Assembly (NCBI GenBank): GCA_963748005.1
Contig: CAVVHH010000002.1
Coordinates: 2,666,001-2,730,000, forward strand
Source of the DNA: CAILZL01 sp963748005
GTDB lineage: Bacteria > Pseudomonadota > Gammaproteobacteria > Steroidobacterales > Steroidobacteraceae
Direction: 5' to 3'
DNA length: 64,000 nt
Below, piece after piece: positions 18,962 to 27,649 of the stretch. Below the pieces are notes generated by a model that saw only the letters and a program-made list of their open reading frames with translations, was not told where the DNA came from and made no database searches. Made by a program: the position numbers and the translations under genes. Within the stretch, counting starts at the first letter, position 1; every line of letters starts with the position of its first letter.

Positions 18962-19798
18962 TTATTTGTGTTGTGCCGCGACAGGATGCCATCCCAGCCA
19001 GCGGCAAACCGATTCACCCATGATCAGGTGCTTGTCCTGCTCAGTTAGCCATGGAATACCTTCAGTGAACAGAGTAACCACTTCGCGATAGGTACAGGAC
19101 ATGCGCGTGAGGTCCGATGCCCAGAACATGCGTTCCGGTCCGAATACATCGTAGACCTGGCGCAGGTAACCATGCAGAGAAGGATAAGGATAGGCGTCGA
19201 GCGACGAATAGGCGTTGAGGCCGCCGACTTTCACGGAAACATTCGGCAAGCGGGCCAGCGCCAGCAACTGCGGCAAGTGCTCGAAGGCCGCGCCGTCCTT
19301 GGCGCCTCGCGGTATACCGAGGTGATCAACCGACAGGCGCAGACCGGGAAAGCGCTGCGCAATCTCACCCACCAGTGGCACACCGCCGGGTATCAGCAGC
19401 ATCACGGGCACATCGGCGCTTTCTGCTGCTTGCCAGATCCAGTCCACGCTACCGTCTCTGAGATAGGCCTGTTTTTCGGGTGTATTGAAAATCAATCGCA
19501 ATCCATGCATGCCCGGTTGGCGACGCCAGTTCTGGATTCGCACCGGATCGGGAGTGGCGCGCCAATTGATTTCGCCGGCGACTGCAAAACGCTGCGGAAA
19601 CTCGCGTGCGGCGTCCAGCGTGGGCACATTGCCACCCGGCTCCCATGCAGGCGGTACGAGCACGGCACAGTCCACGCCTGCAGCGCGCATTTCGCTATTG
19701 AGGTCGTCCACAGTGAAAGGATTCGGGCGGCCGCGCACATGGTGATCTGAGGCTTTTCCAGCCTTCCAGACATGCACTTGAGCATCGACGATGAGCAA
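18962..19798 (-). CDS. Amidohydrolase (PDC-hydrolase-like family)
   Basis: A 278-residue TIM-barrel hydrolase of the amidohydrolase-2 family that includes LigI (2-pyrone-4,6-dicarboxylate lactonase). N-terminal VDAQVHVW carries only the second His of the usual HxH, as in many family members with DxQxH. Further family features are LRLSVDHLG (barrel-end His) and MFWASDLTRMS (catalytic Asp region). It probably opens a lactone or hydrates a ring-cleavage product in the cytoplasm. It lies 33 bases from the AAHS symporter and about 100 bases, filled by a repeat pair, from another amidohydrolase on the same strand. Confidence 0.8.
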   Translation of the reverse strand: MLIVDAQVHVWKAGKASDHHVRGRPNPFTVDDLNSEMRAAGVDCAVLVPPAWEPGGNVPTLDAAREFPQRFAVAGEINWRATPDPVRIQNWRRQPGMHGLRLIFNTPEKQAYLRDGSVDWIWQAAESADVPVMLLIPGGVPLVGEIAQRFPGLRLSVDHLGIPRGAKDGAAFEHLPQLLALARLPNVSVKVGGLNAYSSLDAYPYPSLHGYLRQVYDVFGPERMFWASDLTRMSCTYREVVTLFTEGIPWLTEQDKHLIMGESVCRWLGWHPVAAQHK

Positions 19799-19841
19799 CT
19801 CAGATCCTCCTGAACATGGTTTGTACGGACTTCCGCTGTAG

Positions 19842-19890
19842 GTCGGGTTTTATACCCGACATCTACAAAGAGTCGGGTGTAAAACCCGAC
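19842..19890. repeat. Tandem REP-like palindromes
   Basis: Two near-identical 19-base palindromes, GTCGGGTTTTATACCCGAC at 19842-19860 and GTCGGGTGTAAAACCCGAC at 19872-19890, sit 30 bases apart. Each has arms GTCGGGT/ACCCGAC, and the first is flanked by TGTAG and CTACA. They lie between two co-directional amidohydrolase genes and may act as REP elements or partial terminators. Confidence 0.7.
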
Positions 19891-19896
19891 CAACAA

Positions 19897-20751
19897 TTAA
19901 TCCGCAAGCGACGGATACAGTGCCATTGCTGTCCCGCAGAAAATGTTGTGCTGGTCTGCCGCTGACAATGACGACAGGGCTGTCCTGGCTTCCTGCACCT
20001 GCTGCGCCAAGGTGCCTTCTTCATTCGGAAAGTTTGAGCCCCAGCCAATACGTGATGAGCCGAAGGCTTGCACCAGCTGGCCGAAGAAAGTCTCGGGCGT
20101 AGACAAGCCATCGTGTGCGCGGCGCACGTTGTTGGTGGTCAGTTTGAGATAGACATTCGGATACGCCGCGAGGCTGAACAGTCCGGCGGACTCCCGATAG
20201 GGTGGGCCATCCTCGATCGGTGAGAGCAACAGGTGATCAATGATGATTCGCACCTTGGGAAAACGCTGCATCACGTCGAACAGGTGTGGCAGCGCCGGTT
20301 GGCGCATGGAGATCGCCACCGGAAGATTGATTTCCTGACAGTACTCCCAGGCAGGATAGGTCGCCGGATTCGCAATCCAGGATTGGTCGGCTTTGACCGT
20401 GCTGCCGGCGGCAAACAGGCGTAGTCCGGACAGGCCGCGACCGACCCAGTAACGAATCCGCTCCACGGCGTCCGCCGCCAGCACATCCACGGAAAACACA
20501 CCGGCAAACCGTTCGTGTTGACCAGCAATAGCGTCGGCCAGGTAGGAGGCGTCGTACCCATAGGTGGTTGAAGAGTGCACGATGGCGGCCTTGTCGATAC
20601 CCGCTGCATCCATGCCGGCTACCAGCCCTGCGAAGTCCACCGGACGGAGCTGCGACCACGCCGATTGTTTGCCGCCCAGGGGGCTGGTCGGGTAGCGCCC
20701 CGTGTCGGGCGAGATGATGTGTGGATGAATGTCGATAATTCTGGTTTTCAT
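19897..20751 (-). CDS. Amidohydrolase (PDC-hydrolase-like family)
   Basis: A 284-residue TIM-barrel amidohydrolase with the metal-binding DIHPHIIS near the N-terminus, KAAIVHSSTTYGYD, RIIIDHLLL and GWGSNFPNEEG near the C-terminus. It is a close relative of the enzyme at 54.8 kb (shared DIHPH, VHSSTTYG, TPETFF, ALSSLS and LYP-LAD ending) and more distant from its neighbour at 19.0 kb. It faces away from the VOC/aconitase-like operon starting at 21.0 kb, so the 250-base divergent region may control both. Lactonase or hydratase activity on a ring-cleavage product is inferred. Confidence 0.8.
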   Translation of the reverse strand: MKTRIIDIHPHIISPDTGRYPTSPLGGKQSAWSQLRPVDFAGLVAGMDAAGIDKAAIVHSSTTYGYDASYLADAIAGQHERFAGVFSVDVLAADAVERIRYWVGRGLSGLRLFAAGSTVKADQSWIANPATYPAWEYCQEINLPVAISMRQPALPHLFDVMQRFPKVRIIIDHLLLSPIEDGPPYRESAGLFSLAAYPNVYLKLTTNNVRRAHDGLSTPETFFGQLVQAFGSSRIGWGSNFPNEEGTLAQQVQEARTALSSLSAADQHNIFCGTAMALYPSLAD

Positions 20752-21001
20752 AAAGTCTCTGTCGCATGGGTCCGTTTGCGGATCGCCGTGGGCGCTGGTT
20801 ACCGGAAGAACCGAGTACTGACAGCGTCAGTACGAATCTACGCAGTCGCCTCGGTGTGCGCCATCAGAATGGGTGCCGGCGTCATAGATTTTGTTCCGCA
20901 CAGGTTAAACATGTGAGCGCTCAGAGCCAACAGCAGGCATGCTTACCAGCCGAAATTGGCGGCCTCGGGACGCCACGGTTTGAATTGGGAGATCAGTGCC
21001 A

Positions 21002-21979
21002 ATGGCAAGTGAAGAGTCGGGCATCAAGATACTGGATATTGCCTATCCGCGGCTGCGTGCCCCGGATCTGGATCTGATCGAGGAGTTTTTCACCGAGTTC
21101 GGCATGGTGCGAGCGGCGCGCACCGACACCGCGCTGTACATGCGCGGCACCGGGCCGGCGCATCACCTGCACATCACCGAGCAGGGCGAGCCCGGTTTTG
21201 CCAGCATGGCCTACTACGCACGCAGTGCCGCCGACCTGGAAACCATTGCCCGGCACCCGGACGCCATTTCCGGTGTGGAAGACATCGATGAACCGGGCGG
21301 CGGCCAGCGAGTAATGCTGAAAGAGCCCAACAACGGCTTTGTCATCGAGATCGTGTTTGGCATCGCGACGGTGCCCGAGCTGCCCATTGTCTACCGCACG
21401 CCCAGATACAGCGAAGAAGTGATGAAGACCATCGGCAATCTGAAGCGGTTGCAGCTGGGGCCTGCCCATATCCGGCGCATATCCCATGGTGTATTTGCTA
21501 CGCCCATCCTGCGGCCAACGATTACCTGGTTCCGTGACACGCTGGGGTTGCTGTGCACCGATGAGTTCTATGTCGACAGCCCGGACAACACGGTGGGCAC
21601 CTTCTATCGTCTGGATCGCGGCGATGATCCGGTCGATCATCATGTGATCAATTGCTACTACAACAAGACCGCCGGTTTCCAGCATGCTTCGTTTGTAGTG
21701 GAGAATGTTGAGGACCTGATGATCGGGCACACGCACCTGATGAGCCTCAATCGATACACACACATGCGCGGTGTGGGGTATCACCCGCCCGGCGGCCAGA
21801 TTTTCGATTACTGGCTGAACCCGGCCGGGCAGATGCACGAGCTGTACGTGCCCACGCAGCGCTTCATCGCCAGCGATCCCTCAAACTTCATGCCGTTCCC
21901 CGGCAAGACCGCGATCAATCGCACCAATGCCTTCGCCGACAACATCACGGAGCCGGTCGACTTTGACTTCCACGACTGA
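21002..21979 (+). CDS. Two-domain VOC/extradiol ring-cleavage dioxygenase-like protein
   Basis: A 325-residue protein with two VOC domains (about 10-125 and 155-290). The second domain has likely Fe(II) ligands in RRISHGVFA (His), FQHASFVVE (His) and MHELYVP (Glu), the extradiol triad; the first domain includes HHLHITEQGEPG. Size and arrangement match class I extradiol dioxygenases. GGGAG precedes the ATG at 21002. The 3' end overlaps the aconitase-like gene, implying coupled translation. Ring fission of a catechol-like intermediate is the best inference. The cut-off gene at the start of the window is a paralogue. Confidence 0.85.
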   Translation: MASEESGIKILDIAYPRLRAPDLDLIEEFFTEFGMVRAARTDTALYMRGTGPAHHLHITEQGEPGFASMAYYARSAADLETIARHPDAISGVEDIDEPGGGQRVMLKEPNNGFVIEIVFGIATVPELPIVYRTPRYSEEVMKTIGNLKRLQLGPAHIRRISHGVFATPILRPTITWFRDTLGLLCTDEFYVDSPDNTVGTFYRLDRGDDPVDHHVINCYYNKTAGFQHASFVVENVEDLMIGHTHLMSLNRYTHMRGVGYHPPGGQIFDYWLNPAGQMHELYVPTQRFIASDPSNFMPFPGKTAINRTNAFADNITEPVDFDFHD

Positions 21980-23252
21980 TCAATCCGGTGCGCCAGCGAC
22001 CGCTGTGCAGAAGCTGCTGGCGAAGGCGTCTGGTCGCACGTATGTAGCAGTGGGTGAAGTTGTGTACCCGGCACCTGAACTCGTCATCCTGCACGACGGG
22101 TTTGTTGAGGCTGCCTACAAGGAATTGAGCTCGCTGGGTTTCCATGCGCTGTGCAATCCCGAGAAGGCCATGTTCGTGACCGATCACGAAGTGGCCTATA
22201 CCTCGCCGGCTGCCGTTGCACGCGGCACCGCCATCCGTGATATTGCCAGGCGCTGGAAGGTGGGACATTTCTTTGATGTGGGTCGTGGTGGTCACGGCCA
22301 TCTGTTTCCAATCGAATCCGGCATGGTGCGACCGGGCATGTTCCTGTTTGCCTATGACATGCATTGCACTACCTTTGGTGCAGTGGGCGCGCTGGCACTG
22401 GGTGTGGGACCCGAAGTGACTGCCGTGCTGGCCACGGGCAGTCTGTGGACGCAGGTGCCTTCGACCATTCGTATTGAGCTCAGCGGGAAGCTCAGGAAAG
22501 CAAGTCACGCGCGCGATATGGGTTATCTGCTGGCGCAGGGTCTTGCCAGCGGCCAATGGGGTGTTGAGTACGACTATCGCGTGATTGAATTCGGTGGACC
22601 CGGCGCGGAAGCCCTCGATCTGACGGCACGGGTTGCAATGGTCAATTCAGTCACGGAGCTGGGTGTGGCGACTGTGCTGTTCAGCGTGCCACCACCCGGC
22701 ATGCAATGGAATGACTGTGCCGACATTATCAGCGATGCGCATGCGCAGTACGAAGGTCGCATTGAAATCGATCTGGGCACGATTGAGCCACAGGTGGCCT
22801 TGCCCGGCGGGCCGGAGAATGCAACACCAGTGACCAACGTGGCAGGACTCGAAATTCAGCACGCCTATCTCGGCTCCTGTGGCTCGGGCATGCACCAGGA
22901 CTTTGTTGATGCGGCGGCCATCATGCGTGGCCAGCGCATTGCGGATGGTGTGCGCATGTTTGTCGTGCCCGGCTCCGTTGCCACCGCACAGCGGCTGGCC
23001 AGCGAAGGGATTACACAGGTATTCATGGAATCAGGCGCCATGGTGCTACCTGCCGGATGCGGCCCTTGCGCGGGGGGAATAATGGGTCCGCTTGGCGCAG
23101 GGGAAGTATCGATCTCCACAGCAGCGACCAACCACAGCGGGCGGTTCGGCTCGCCCGCCGGCAAACCTTATCTGGGCAGTCCGTTGACAGTGGCTGTCTC
23201 GGCATTGCGTGGCCGCATCACCGATCCACGGGAAGTCATCGGCAATGGCTGA
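21927..23252 (+). CDS. Aconitase/3-isopropylmalate dehydratase large-subunit-like (LeuC family)
   Basis: A 441-residue protein (or 429 from an in-frame TTG at 21963 preceded by GGAG). The three 4Fe-4S Cys ligands of the aconitase family are present: Cys147 in DMHCTTFGAVGALALG, Cys318 in GSCGSGMHQDF and Cys378/Cys381 in AGCGPCAGG. The family adds or removes water across C=C bonds of di- and tricarboxylates. It overlaps the VOC gene by about 50 bases and the small-subunit gene by eight, so all three should be made together. This is not a leucine-pathway context; hydration of a ring-cleavage product is more likely (inference). Confidence 0.85.
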   Translation: MPSPTTSRSRSTLTSTTDQSGAPATAVQKLLAKASGRTYVAVGEVVYPAPELVILHDGFVEAAYKELSSLGFHALCNPEKAMFVTDHEVAYTSPAAVARGTAIRDIARRWKVGHFFDVGRGGHGHLFPIESGMVRPGMFLFAYDMHCTTFGAVGALALGVGPEVTAVLATGSLWTQVPSTIRIELSGKLRKASHARDMGYLLAQGLASGQWGVEYDYRVIEFGGPGAEALDLTARVAMVNSVTELGVATVLFSVPPPGMQWNDCADIISDAHAQYEGRIEIDLGTIEPQVALPGGPENATPVTNVAGLEIQHAYLGSCGSGMHQDFVDAAAIMRGQRIADGVRMFVVPGSVATAQRLASEGITQVFMESGAMVLPAGCGPCAGGIMGPLGAGEVSISTAATNHSGRFGSPAGKPYLGSPLTVAVSALRGRITDPREVIGNG

Positions 23253-23811
23253 ACTCAAGGCTGAGCAGATCAACACAGGCCTGATCCGGCGCGGCACCTG
23301 TCATGTGCTCGGTGATAACGTTTCGCTCGATGACGGCATCATTCCGGCAAGATTCGCGACGCTGCGCGTGACAGATCCGGCCGAGCTGGTGCCGCATCTG
23401 TTTGAATCGATCGACCCGCAGCTGGCGCGGCGCATAAAGCCGGGTGACATCGTGTTCGCTGGTCGAAATTTTGCGTGTGGCAAGCCGCGTCTGCAGGGCT
23501 TCATTGCCATGGGTGCGCTCGATCTGAGTGTTATCTGCATGTCCATGCCGTACAAGATGTTGCGTCGTTCGGTGGCGCGCGCCATTCCGGTGATCGTGGG
23601 TGGTCCAGAACCCCGCGAGATAGCCGCTACCGGCGATGAGCTTGAGATCGACTTCTCGACCGGCACGCTACGAAACTTCAGCCGGGATACCCGTGCTGTC
23701 ATCCCGGCGATGTCACCGATATTGCGGGACATTGTGCTGAGTGGTGGCATGCAGGCCATGCTCAAGGACTGGCTCGTGAAGCATCCGGAGCAGGCTGCAG
23801 AACGGGTATGA
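23245..23811 (+). CDS. Aconitase/3-isopropylmalate dehydratase small-subunit-like (LeuD family)
   Basis: A 188-residue swivel-domain protein. It has the start GTCHVLGDNVSLDDGIIPAR and the substrate-binding loop DIVFAGRNFACGKPRLQG, equivalent to GDNFGCGSSRE in LeuD. It pairs with the preceding large subunit. The ATG at 23245 lies eight bases inside the large-subunit gene. The Gly-Lys-Pro in place of the usual Gly-Ser-Ser-Arg loop suggests altered substrate choice. Confidence 0.85.
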   Translation: MAELKAEQINTGLIRRGTCHVLGDNVSLDDGIIPARFATLRVTDPAELVPHLFESIDPQLARRIKPGDIVFAGRNFACGKPRLQGFIAMGALDLSVICMSMPYKMLRRSVARAIPVIVGGPEPREIAATGDELEIDFSTGTLRNFSRDTRAVIPAMSPILRDIVLSGGMQAMLKDWLVKHPEQAAERV

Positions 23812-23980
23812 AATTGTTACAGAGTGGATGACGCTTCGATAGACTCACTGGAAAACGCTCCTGCATTTCCAGTGTTCACGTCATCCATGACGGTCGCAGT
23901 GATCGGAGCTGGAGTTTCGGTCGCTGAGCCTGTCGAAGCGTCCTAGGTGTTTTGATAGCCGCTTTTTGTTGGAGACTCAT

Positions 23981-24721
23981 ATGATCGACAAGCGCATTGG
24001 CCTCGTCATTCCATCGTTGAATGTTGTGGTCGAAGATGACTTCAGGCGTGAACTGCCGGCAAATGTGGGGCTGCATATCAGCCGGGTGCGACTGGGCAAG
24101 TCGCAAGGTCGTGTCACCCAGGCCGCGTTGCTGGAAGCCGGCCGTGAAGCAGTCGCATTGTCGACACTGCTGTCGGACGCGGGTATGGATGCGATTGCCC
24201 TCAATTGTACGGGCGCCAGTTTGTCCGATGGTCCCGAGGGCGCGCGCCGCTTGCGCGACCAGATTGCCGAAGCAACCAGGACCCCGGCAACCACTACGAT
24301 TCTGTCCGTGGTGCGCACACTGCATGCCAGCGGCTTGCGACGCATCGTACATGTCTGTCCGTTCACCCCGGAATTCGGCGCCGATGAAGCGGCGTTCCTG
24401 CGCACAGAGGGATTCGATCTGGTGGCCTCGCGCGGGCTGAATTTCACCGATGCGCGGCTCGCCGCCAAACTGTCGCCGCAGGAAATATGCGACATCGCAG
24501 CACGTCTGGATCATCCGGAGTCCGAGGGTATGTTCCTGGCCTGCGCCAATGTCAGGGCCATGGAGGCCACTGCCGAACTGCAGCAACGTCTGGGCAAGCC
24601 GGTGGTGACCAGCAATCAGGCGGTGCTGTGGGATCTGCTCGACATGATCGGACATGCAGATGCACAGAAGTTTGTCGCCTGTGTGCCCGCTACGGCGCGC
24701 AGCGGTACCCACGGCCGGTAG
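23981..24721 (+). CDS. Asp/Glu racemase superfamily, maleate isomerase/arylmalonate decarboxylase-like
   Basis: A 246-residue protein with N-terminal IGLVIPSLNVVVEDDF, typical of maleate cis-trans isomerases, and paired catalytic-type Cys residues: Cys76 in ALNCTGASLS and Cys188 in FLACANVRAME. Such enzymes isomerise cis/trans enedioates or decarboxylate malonates through Cys chemistry without cofactor. GGAGA precedes the ATG at 23981. It lies 170 bases after the LeuD-like gene on the same strand and fits as an isomerase for an unsaturated ring-cleavage dicarboxylate (inference). Confidence 0.8.
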   Translation: MIDKRIGLVIPSLNVVVEDDFRRELPANVGLHISRVRLGKSQGRVTQAALLEAGREAVALSTLLSDAGMDAIALNCTGASLSDGPEGARRLRDQIAEATRTPATTTILSVVRTLHASGLRRIVHVCPFTPEFGADEAAFLRTEGFDLVASRGLNFTDARLAAKLSPQEICDIAARLDHPESEGMFLACANVRAMEATAELQQRLGKPVVTSNQAVLWDLLDMIGHADAQKFVACVPATARSGTHGR

Positions 24722-24861
24722 CACGTTAACCCTCGAGGTGTTGGGGATGCTCAACCCGTAGCCAATGACCGGTGGTCTGGCTGCCGGCAATCGCCGGCAC
24801 ACTGGAGTTCCCCAACTCTTACAGCGATGTACACAACTAACCAGTCTGGTCTGTGCCATGA

Positions 24862-25092
24862 TTGGCGTCAGTACACGCGCGGTGGCGAGGTCTGACACTG
24901 CTTTCGATCTCCGACGATTCGTTACAGCGAGCGATACACCAGCTTGAACAGCTGGTTGGCTGCAAGCTCTACAAAAACACCGCTTCCGGTGTTGCTACTG
25001 CCGGTGCCGAGCTTGCGCGACGGTTGAACCTGATCAGCAGTCAGATCGAGGCACTGGCTTTCGATGTGGAGCGCTACAAGCACCCCGCGTAA
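24862..25092 (+). pseudogene. Remnant of a LysR-type regulator HTH domain
   Basis: In this frame the stretch SLQRAIHQLEQLVGCKLYKN, followed by GVATAGAELARRLNLI, matches the recognition helix and wing of LysR-family DNA-binding domains. The start of the HTH and the whole effector-binding domain are missing; the frame stops at 25092. The fragment lies just after the VOC/aconitase-like/isomerase cluster, where a LysR activator would be expected, so it is probably the decayed remains of the cluster's regulator. No ribosome binding site is evident. Confidence 0.5.
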
Positions 25093-25248
25093 AGGTGCGT
25101 TGCCGTTGGCATGCAGCTCCTGGATCCCCGTCATTGGCATGACGATGCACCTTCGGCACCAACTACCAAAAAATCTATACAAAAATCTACCTGATCGAAT
25201 GCAGGTTCGCGCTGCATAAGGTGGAGAATGGAAATACGGGAGTAAACT

Positions 25249-26298
25249 ATGCAACGTTTTTCTGCGATTTGCGCCACGGTGTTCATTCTGGTTGCGTCAT
25301 CCGCGGCATACGCTCAACAAGGCGAAGGTGCTGGCGCCTATCGCGTACTCAAGTCAGTCAGGGCGGGCGGTGGCGATGGTGGCTTCGACTACGTCAATCT
25401 CGATGTCGATGCCCGGCGGATCTATGTCGCGCGCGGCGGCGAAGACACCAGCGTGCCGCACATCATGGTGTTCGATCTCGATACACTGAAACAGGTTGGA
25501 GATATTCCGGACATCCGCGCCATGGGCGTGGCCATCGACGCCAAGAACCATCGCGCCTTCGCCAGCAGCAATCCGGTGCTGATGTTCGACACCCGAACTC
25601 TGAAGCCCATCAAGACCATTGCCGTGCAGGCACCTCCCGACGGCATGTTCTTCGATGCTCCCAATCAGCGCGTTTATGTACTCAGCCATGGCAAGCCGAG
25701 CGCCACCGTGATCGATGCCCGGGACGGCTCGATCCTGACCACCATCGATCTGGGCGGTATGCCCGATCAGATGGTCAGCGACGACCGGGGCAACCTCTAC
25801 AGCAATCTGCTGGACAAGCATATGGTCGTGGTGGTGGATGCGAAGAAGATGGAAGTCAAGGCGCACTACGGCCTGGACGGCAAGGGCGGCCAATGCCCCG
25901 GCATCACCATGGACGTGCGCAACCGCGTGGTCTTCTCCGCTTGCCGCAATCCGCAGAACATGGTGATGCTGGATGCCGACACCGGTAAGGTGCTGGGCTC
26001 GGTGCCCATCGGCTGGGCCAACGATGGCGCCGCGTTCATTCCGTCGACCCAGGAAATCTTCGCTGCCAATGCCGACGGCACGCTGACGGTGGTCAAGGAA
26101 AACAGCCGCACGGATTATTCCGTTGTGCAGACGGTGCAGACGATCAAGAACGCCAAGACCCTGGCGCTGGACACGAAGACCAATCGCCTGATACTGATCG
26201 GCGCGGAATTCAACGGTACTCCGCCCGGCACGTCGCGGACCGAACCCCCCGGTACCATGGTACCGGGCACATTCACCATTCAGGTGGTCGGGAAATAG
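25249..26298 (+). CDS. Secreted YncE-like beta-propeller protein
   Basis: A 349-residue protein with a Sec signal peptide (FSAICATVFILVASSAAYAQ, cleavage about residue 22). Repeated blades of about 45 residues carry patterns such as YVNLDVDARRIYVARGG, VTVIDARDG-type turns and VMLDADTGKVLGSVPIG, as in the YncE/surface-antigen WD40-like propellers. A Pro/Gly-rich stretch (NGTPPGTSRTEPPGT) lies near the end. These periplasmic propellers bind ligands or partner enzymes; the role here is not known. A ribosome binding site-like AAGGTGGAG lies upstream. Confidence 0.75.
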   Translation: MQRFSAICATVFILVASSAAYAQQGEGAGAYRVLKSVRAGGGDGGFDYVNLDVDARRIYVARGGEDTSVPHIMVFDLDTLKQVGDIPDIRAMGVAIDAKNHRAFASSNPVLMFDTRTLKPIKTIAVQAPPDGMFFDAPNQRVYVLSHGKPSATVIDARDGSILTTIDLGGMPDQMVSDDRGNLYSNLLDKHMVVVVDAKKMEVKAHYGLDGKGGQCPGITMDVRNRVVFSACRNPQNMVMLDADTGKVLGSVPIGWANDGAAFIPSTQEIFAANADGTLTVVKENSRTDYSVVQTVQTIKNAKTLALDTKTNRLILIGAEFNGTPPGTSRTEPPGTMVPGTFTIQVVGK

Positions 26299-26402
26299 GT
26301 CGAGGGTGGTGCGGGAGTCTGCACACCCGAACCCCGGTTGGACTAGCTTGTCGACAGTGCAGCGCTCGTGAAGCTGCACTGCTGATTGCGACCGTGTGAT
26401 CT

Positions 26403-27569
26403 TCAGCTGCGCCGATATAACGGCACGATCAGCCGTCTCCAGGCCAATGCCAGGCCTGTGTAGACCAGAAAGCAGGCAGCAAGCGACGCCAGACCGGCAA
26501 GCGTCTGGCCAATCACGCCGTACTGCTCGCCGGTATGTACGAAGCGGATCCATGCGCGGGCCTTCTGGCCCGGGCTTTGTGTGCTGCCCGGTCCCGGTAC
26601 CGGTGGCGCCAGCTTGATCACACTGGCATCAAGCGCCGACAACGTCAGCGTCTGGCGTGGTATGCGCAACTCATCTGATTTCAGTTCGGCAGTGAGATCG
26701 ATGCGCTCGCCGCGTGCGCTCGCAGGTATCGTAATGCGCTGCCAGTCAACGAAGGTGGCGCGCGCGACGTCCAGCAACTGCTGGGCACTGGCATGCTGGG
26801 CTGGAACCTCCGCAGCGGGTGCGCCACCTGCACCTGGACCGGCACCTCCGGGAGGACCCTGGCGTTGCGGCGGCGTTTCGCCATATGCCGAGAACAGCAG
26901 GGAGTTGGCCCAGGGATAGGACATCACCACCCCCGACATCGCAATCAGGAACAGCGGAATGAACATCCAGAAGCTGAACACATGATGCCAGTTGAAATCG
27001 CGCGCCTTGCTGTTGACGTACTTCGGCCAGAAGATCATCCCGGCACGAAAGGCCGACCACCGCCATACTGCCGGCAGCCAAAGGTAAATGCCGCTCACGA
27101 TGATGAACATGAACAGCAGGTTGGCGAGGTCCATCAGATTGGCTCGTGTACTGTTCGAATCGCCACCCAGCCAGCGATGCCAGGTCGTTATCGTACGGAA
27201 GAAGTCACGGGTGCCGGCTGCTGCATCGGGAAGCACGTCGCCGGTCTGCGGGTGCAGCAATATCTGCTGCCGACCGGCTGTCACTGTGACAGGAACCGCC
27301 GGATCAATATCGAAGACCAGACTGAGCTGTGAGCCCTGCGGAGCTGCGGCGCGGGCTTTCTCAACAAGCTCGTCCGCAGACAAGCGTGCGGCATCGCTGG
27401 GCAGACTGAGATGATTGGACTCTGCACGCGCTTCCACAATTTGCCGCTCATAGGCGAGCAGCACGCCGGTGACCGACATGAACAGAATGAGAATACCTGC
27501 GGCAACGCCGCAGGACAGGTGCGCCCAGAACAGGGTGCGGCGGAAGATCGAACCGTGGACTTTGGCCAT
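26403..27569 (-). CDS. PepSY-associated transmembrane protein (PiuB-like)
   Basis: A 388-residue inner-membrane protein with the PepSY-TM layout: an N-terminal helix with RTLFWAHLSCGVAAGILILF, a periplasmic part, then TWHRWLGG, FNWHHVFSFWMFIPLFLIAM and a last helix pair with RFVHTGEQYGVIGQTLAG. Conserved His residues are likely heme or metal ligands. A Pro/Gly/Ala-rich linker (about 245-265) interrupts the periplasmic domain. Relatives are often iron-regulated and lie beside TBDTs, possibly acting as reductases. It converges on the YncE-like gene and starts 276 bases from the esterase stop on the same strand's far side. Confidence 0.75.
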   Translation of the reverse strand: MAKVHGSIFRRTLFWAHLSCGVAAGILILFMSVTGVLLAYERQIVEARAESNHLSLPSDAARLSADELVEKARAAAPQGSQLSLVFDIDPAVPVTVTAGRQQILLHPQTGDVLPDAAAGTRDFFRTITTWHRWLGGDSNSTRANLMDLANLLFMFIIVSGIYLWLPAVWRWSAFRAGMIFWPKYVNSKARDFNWHHVFSFWMFIPLFLIAMSGVVMSYPWANSLLFSAYGETPPQRQGPPGGAGPGAGGAPAAEVPAQHASAQQLLDVARATFVDWQRITIPASARGERIDLTAELKSDELRIPRQTLTLSALDASVIKLAPPVPGPGSTQSPGQKARAWIRFVHTGEQYGVIGQTLAGLASLAACFLVYTGLALAWRRLIVPLYRRS

Positions 27570-27649
27570 GCTTGTGCCTCTTTATGATGTATGAATCGCC
27601 AACAACAGATTGAATGCTAGTTTAACGCGGCTCTTGTCTGTGCAAAGAA

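Noticed and set aside
20880..21001. Sixth copy of the shared element upstream of the 19.9 kb amidohydrolase (minus strand, near 20960-20990)
   Set aside because: GCCAATTTCGGCTGG resembles one half, but the spacing to the AAACC-TGGCG half is about seven bases too long.
20993..21838. 281-codon minus-strand frame over the VOC gene
   Set aside because: Shadow of the VOC gene; no ribosome binding site or domain.
25354..26553. 399-codon minus-strand frame opposite the YncE-like gene
   Set aside because: The plus-strand product has a signal peptide and clear propeller blades; the antisense product is His/Arg-rich with no motif.
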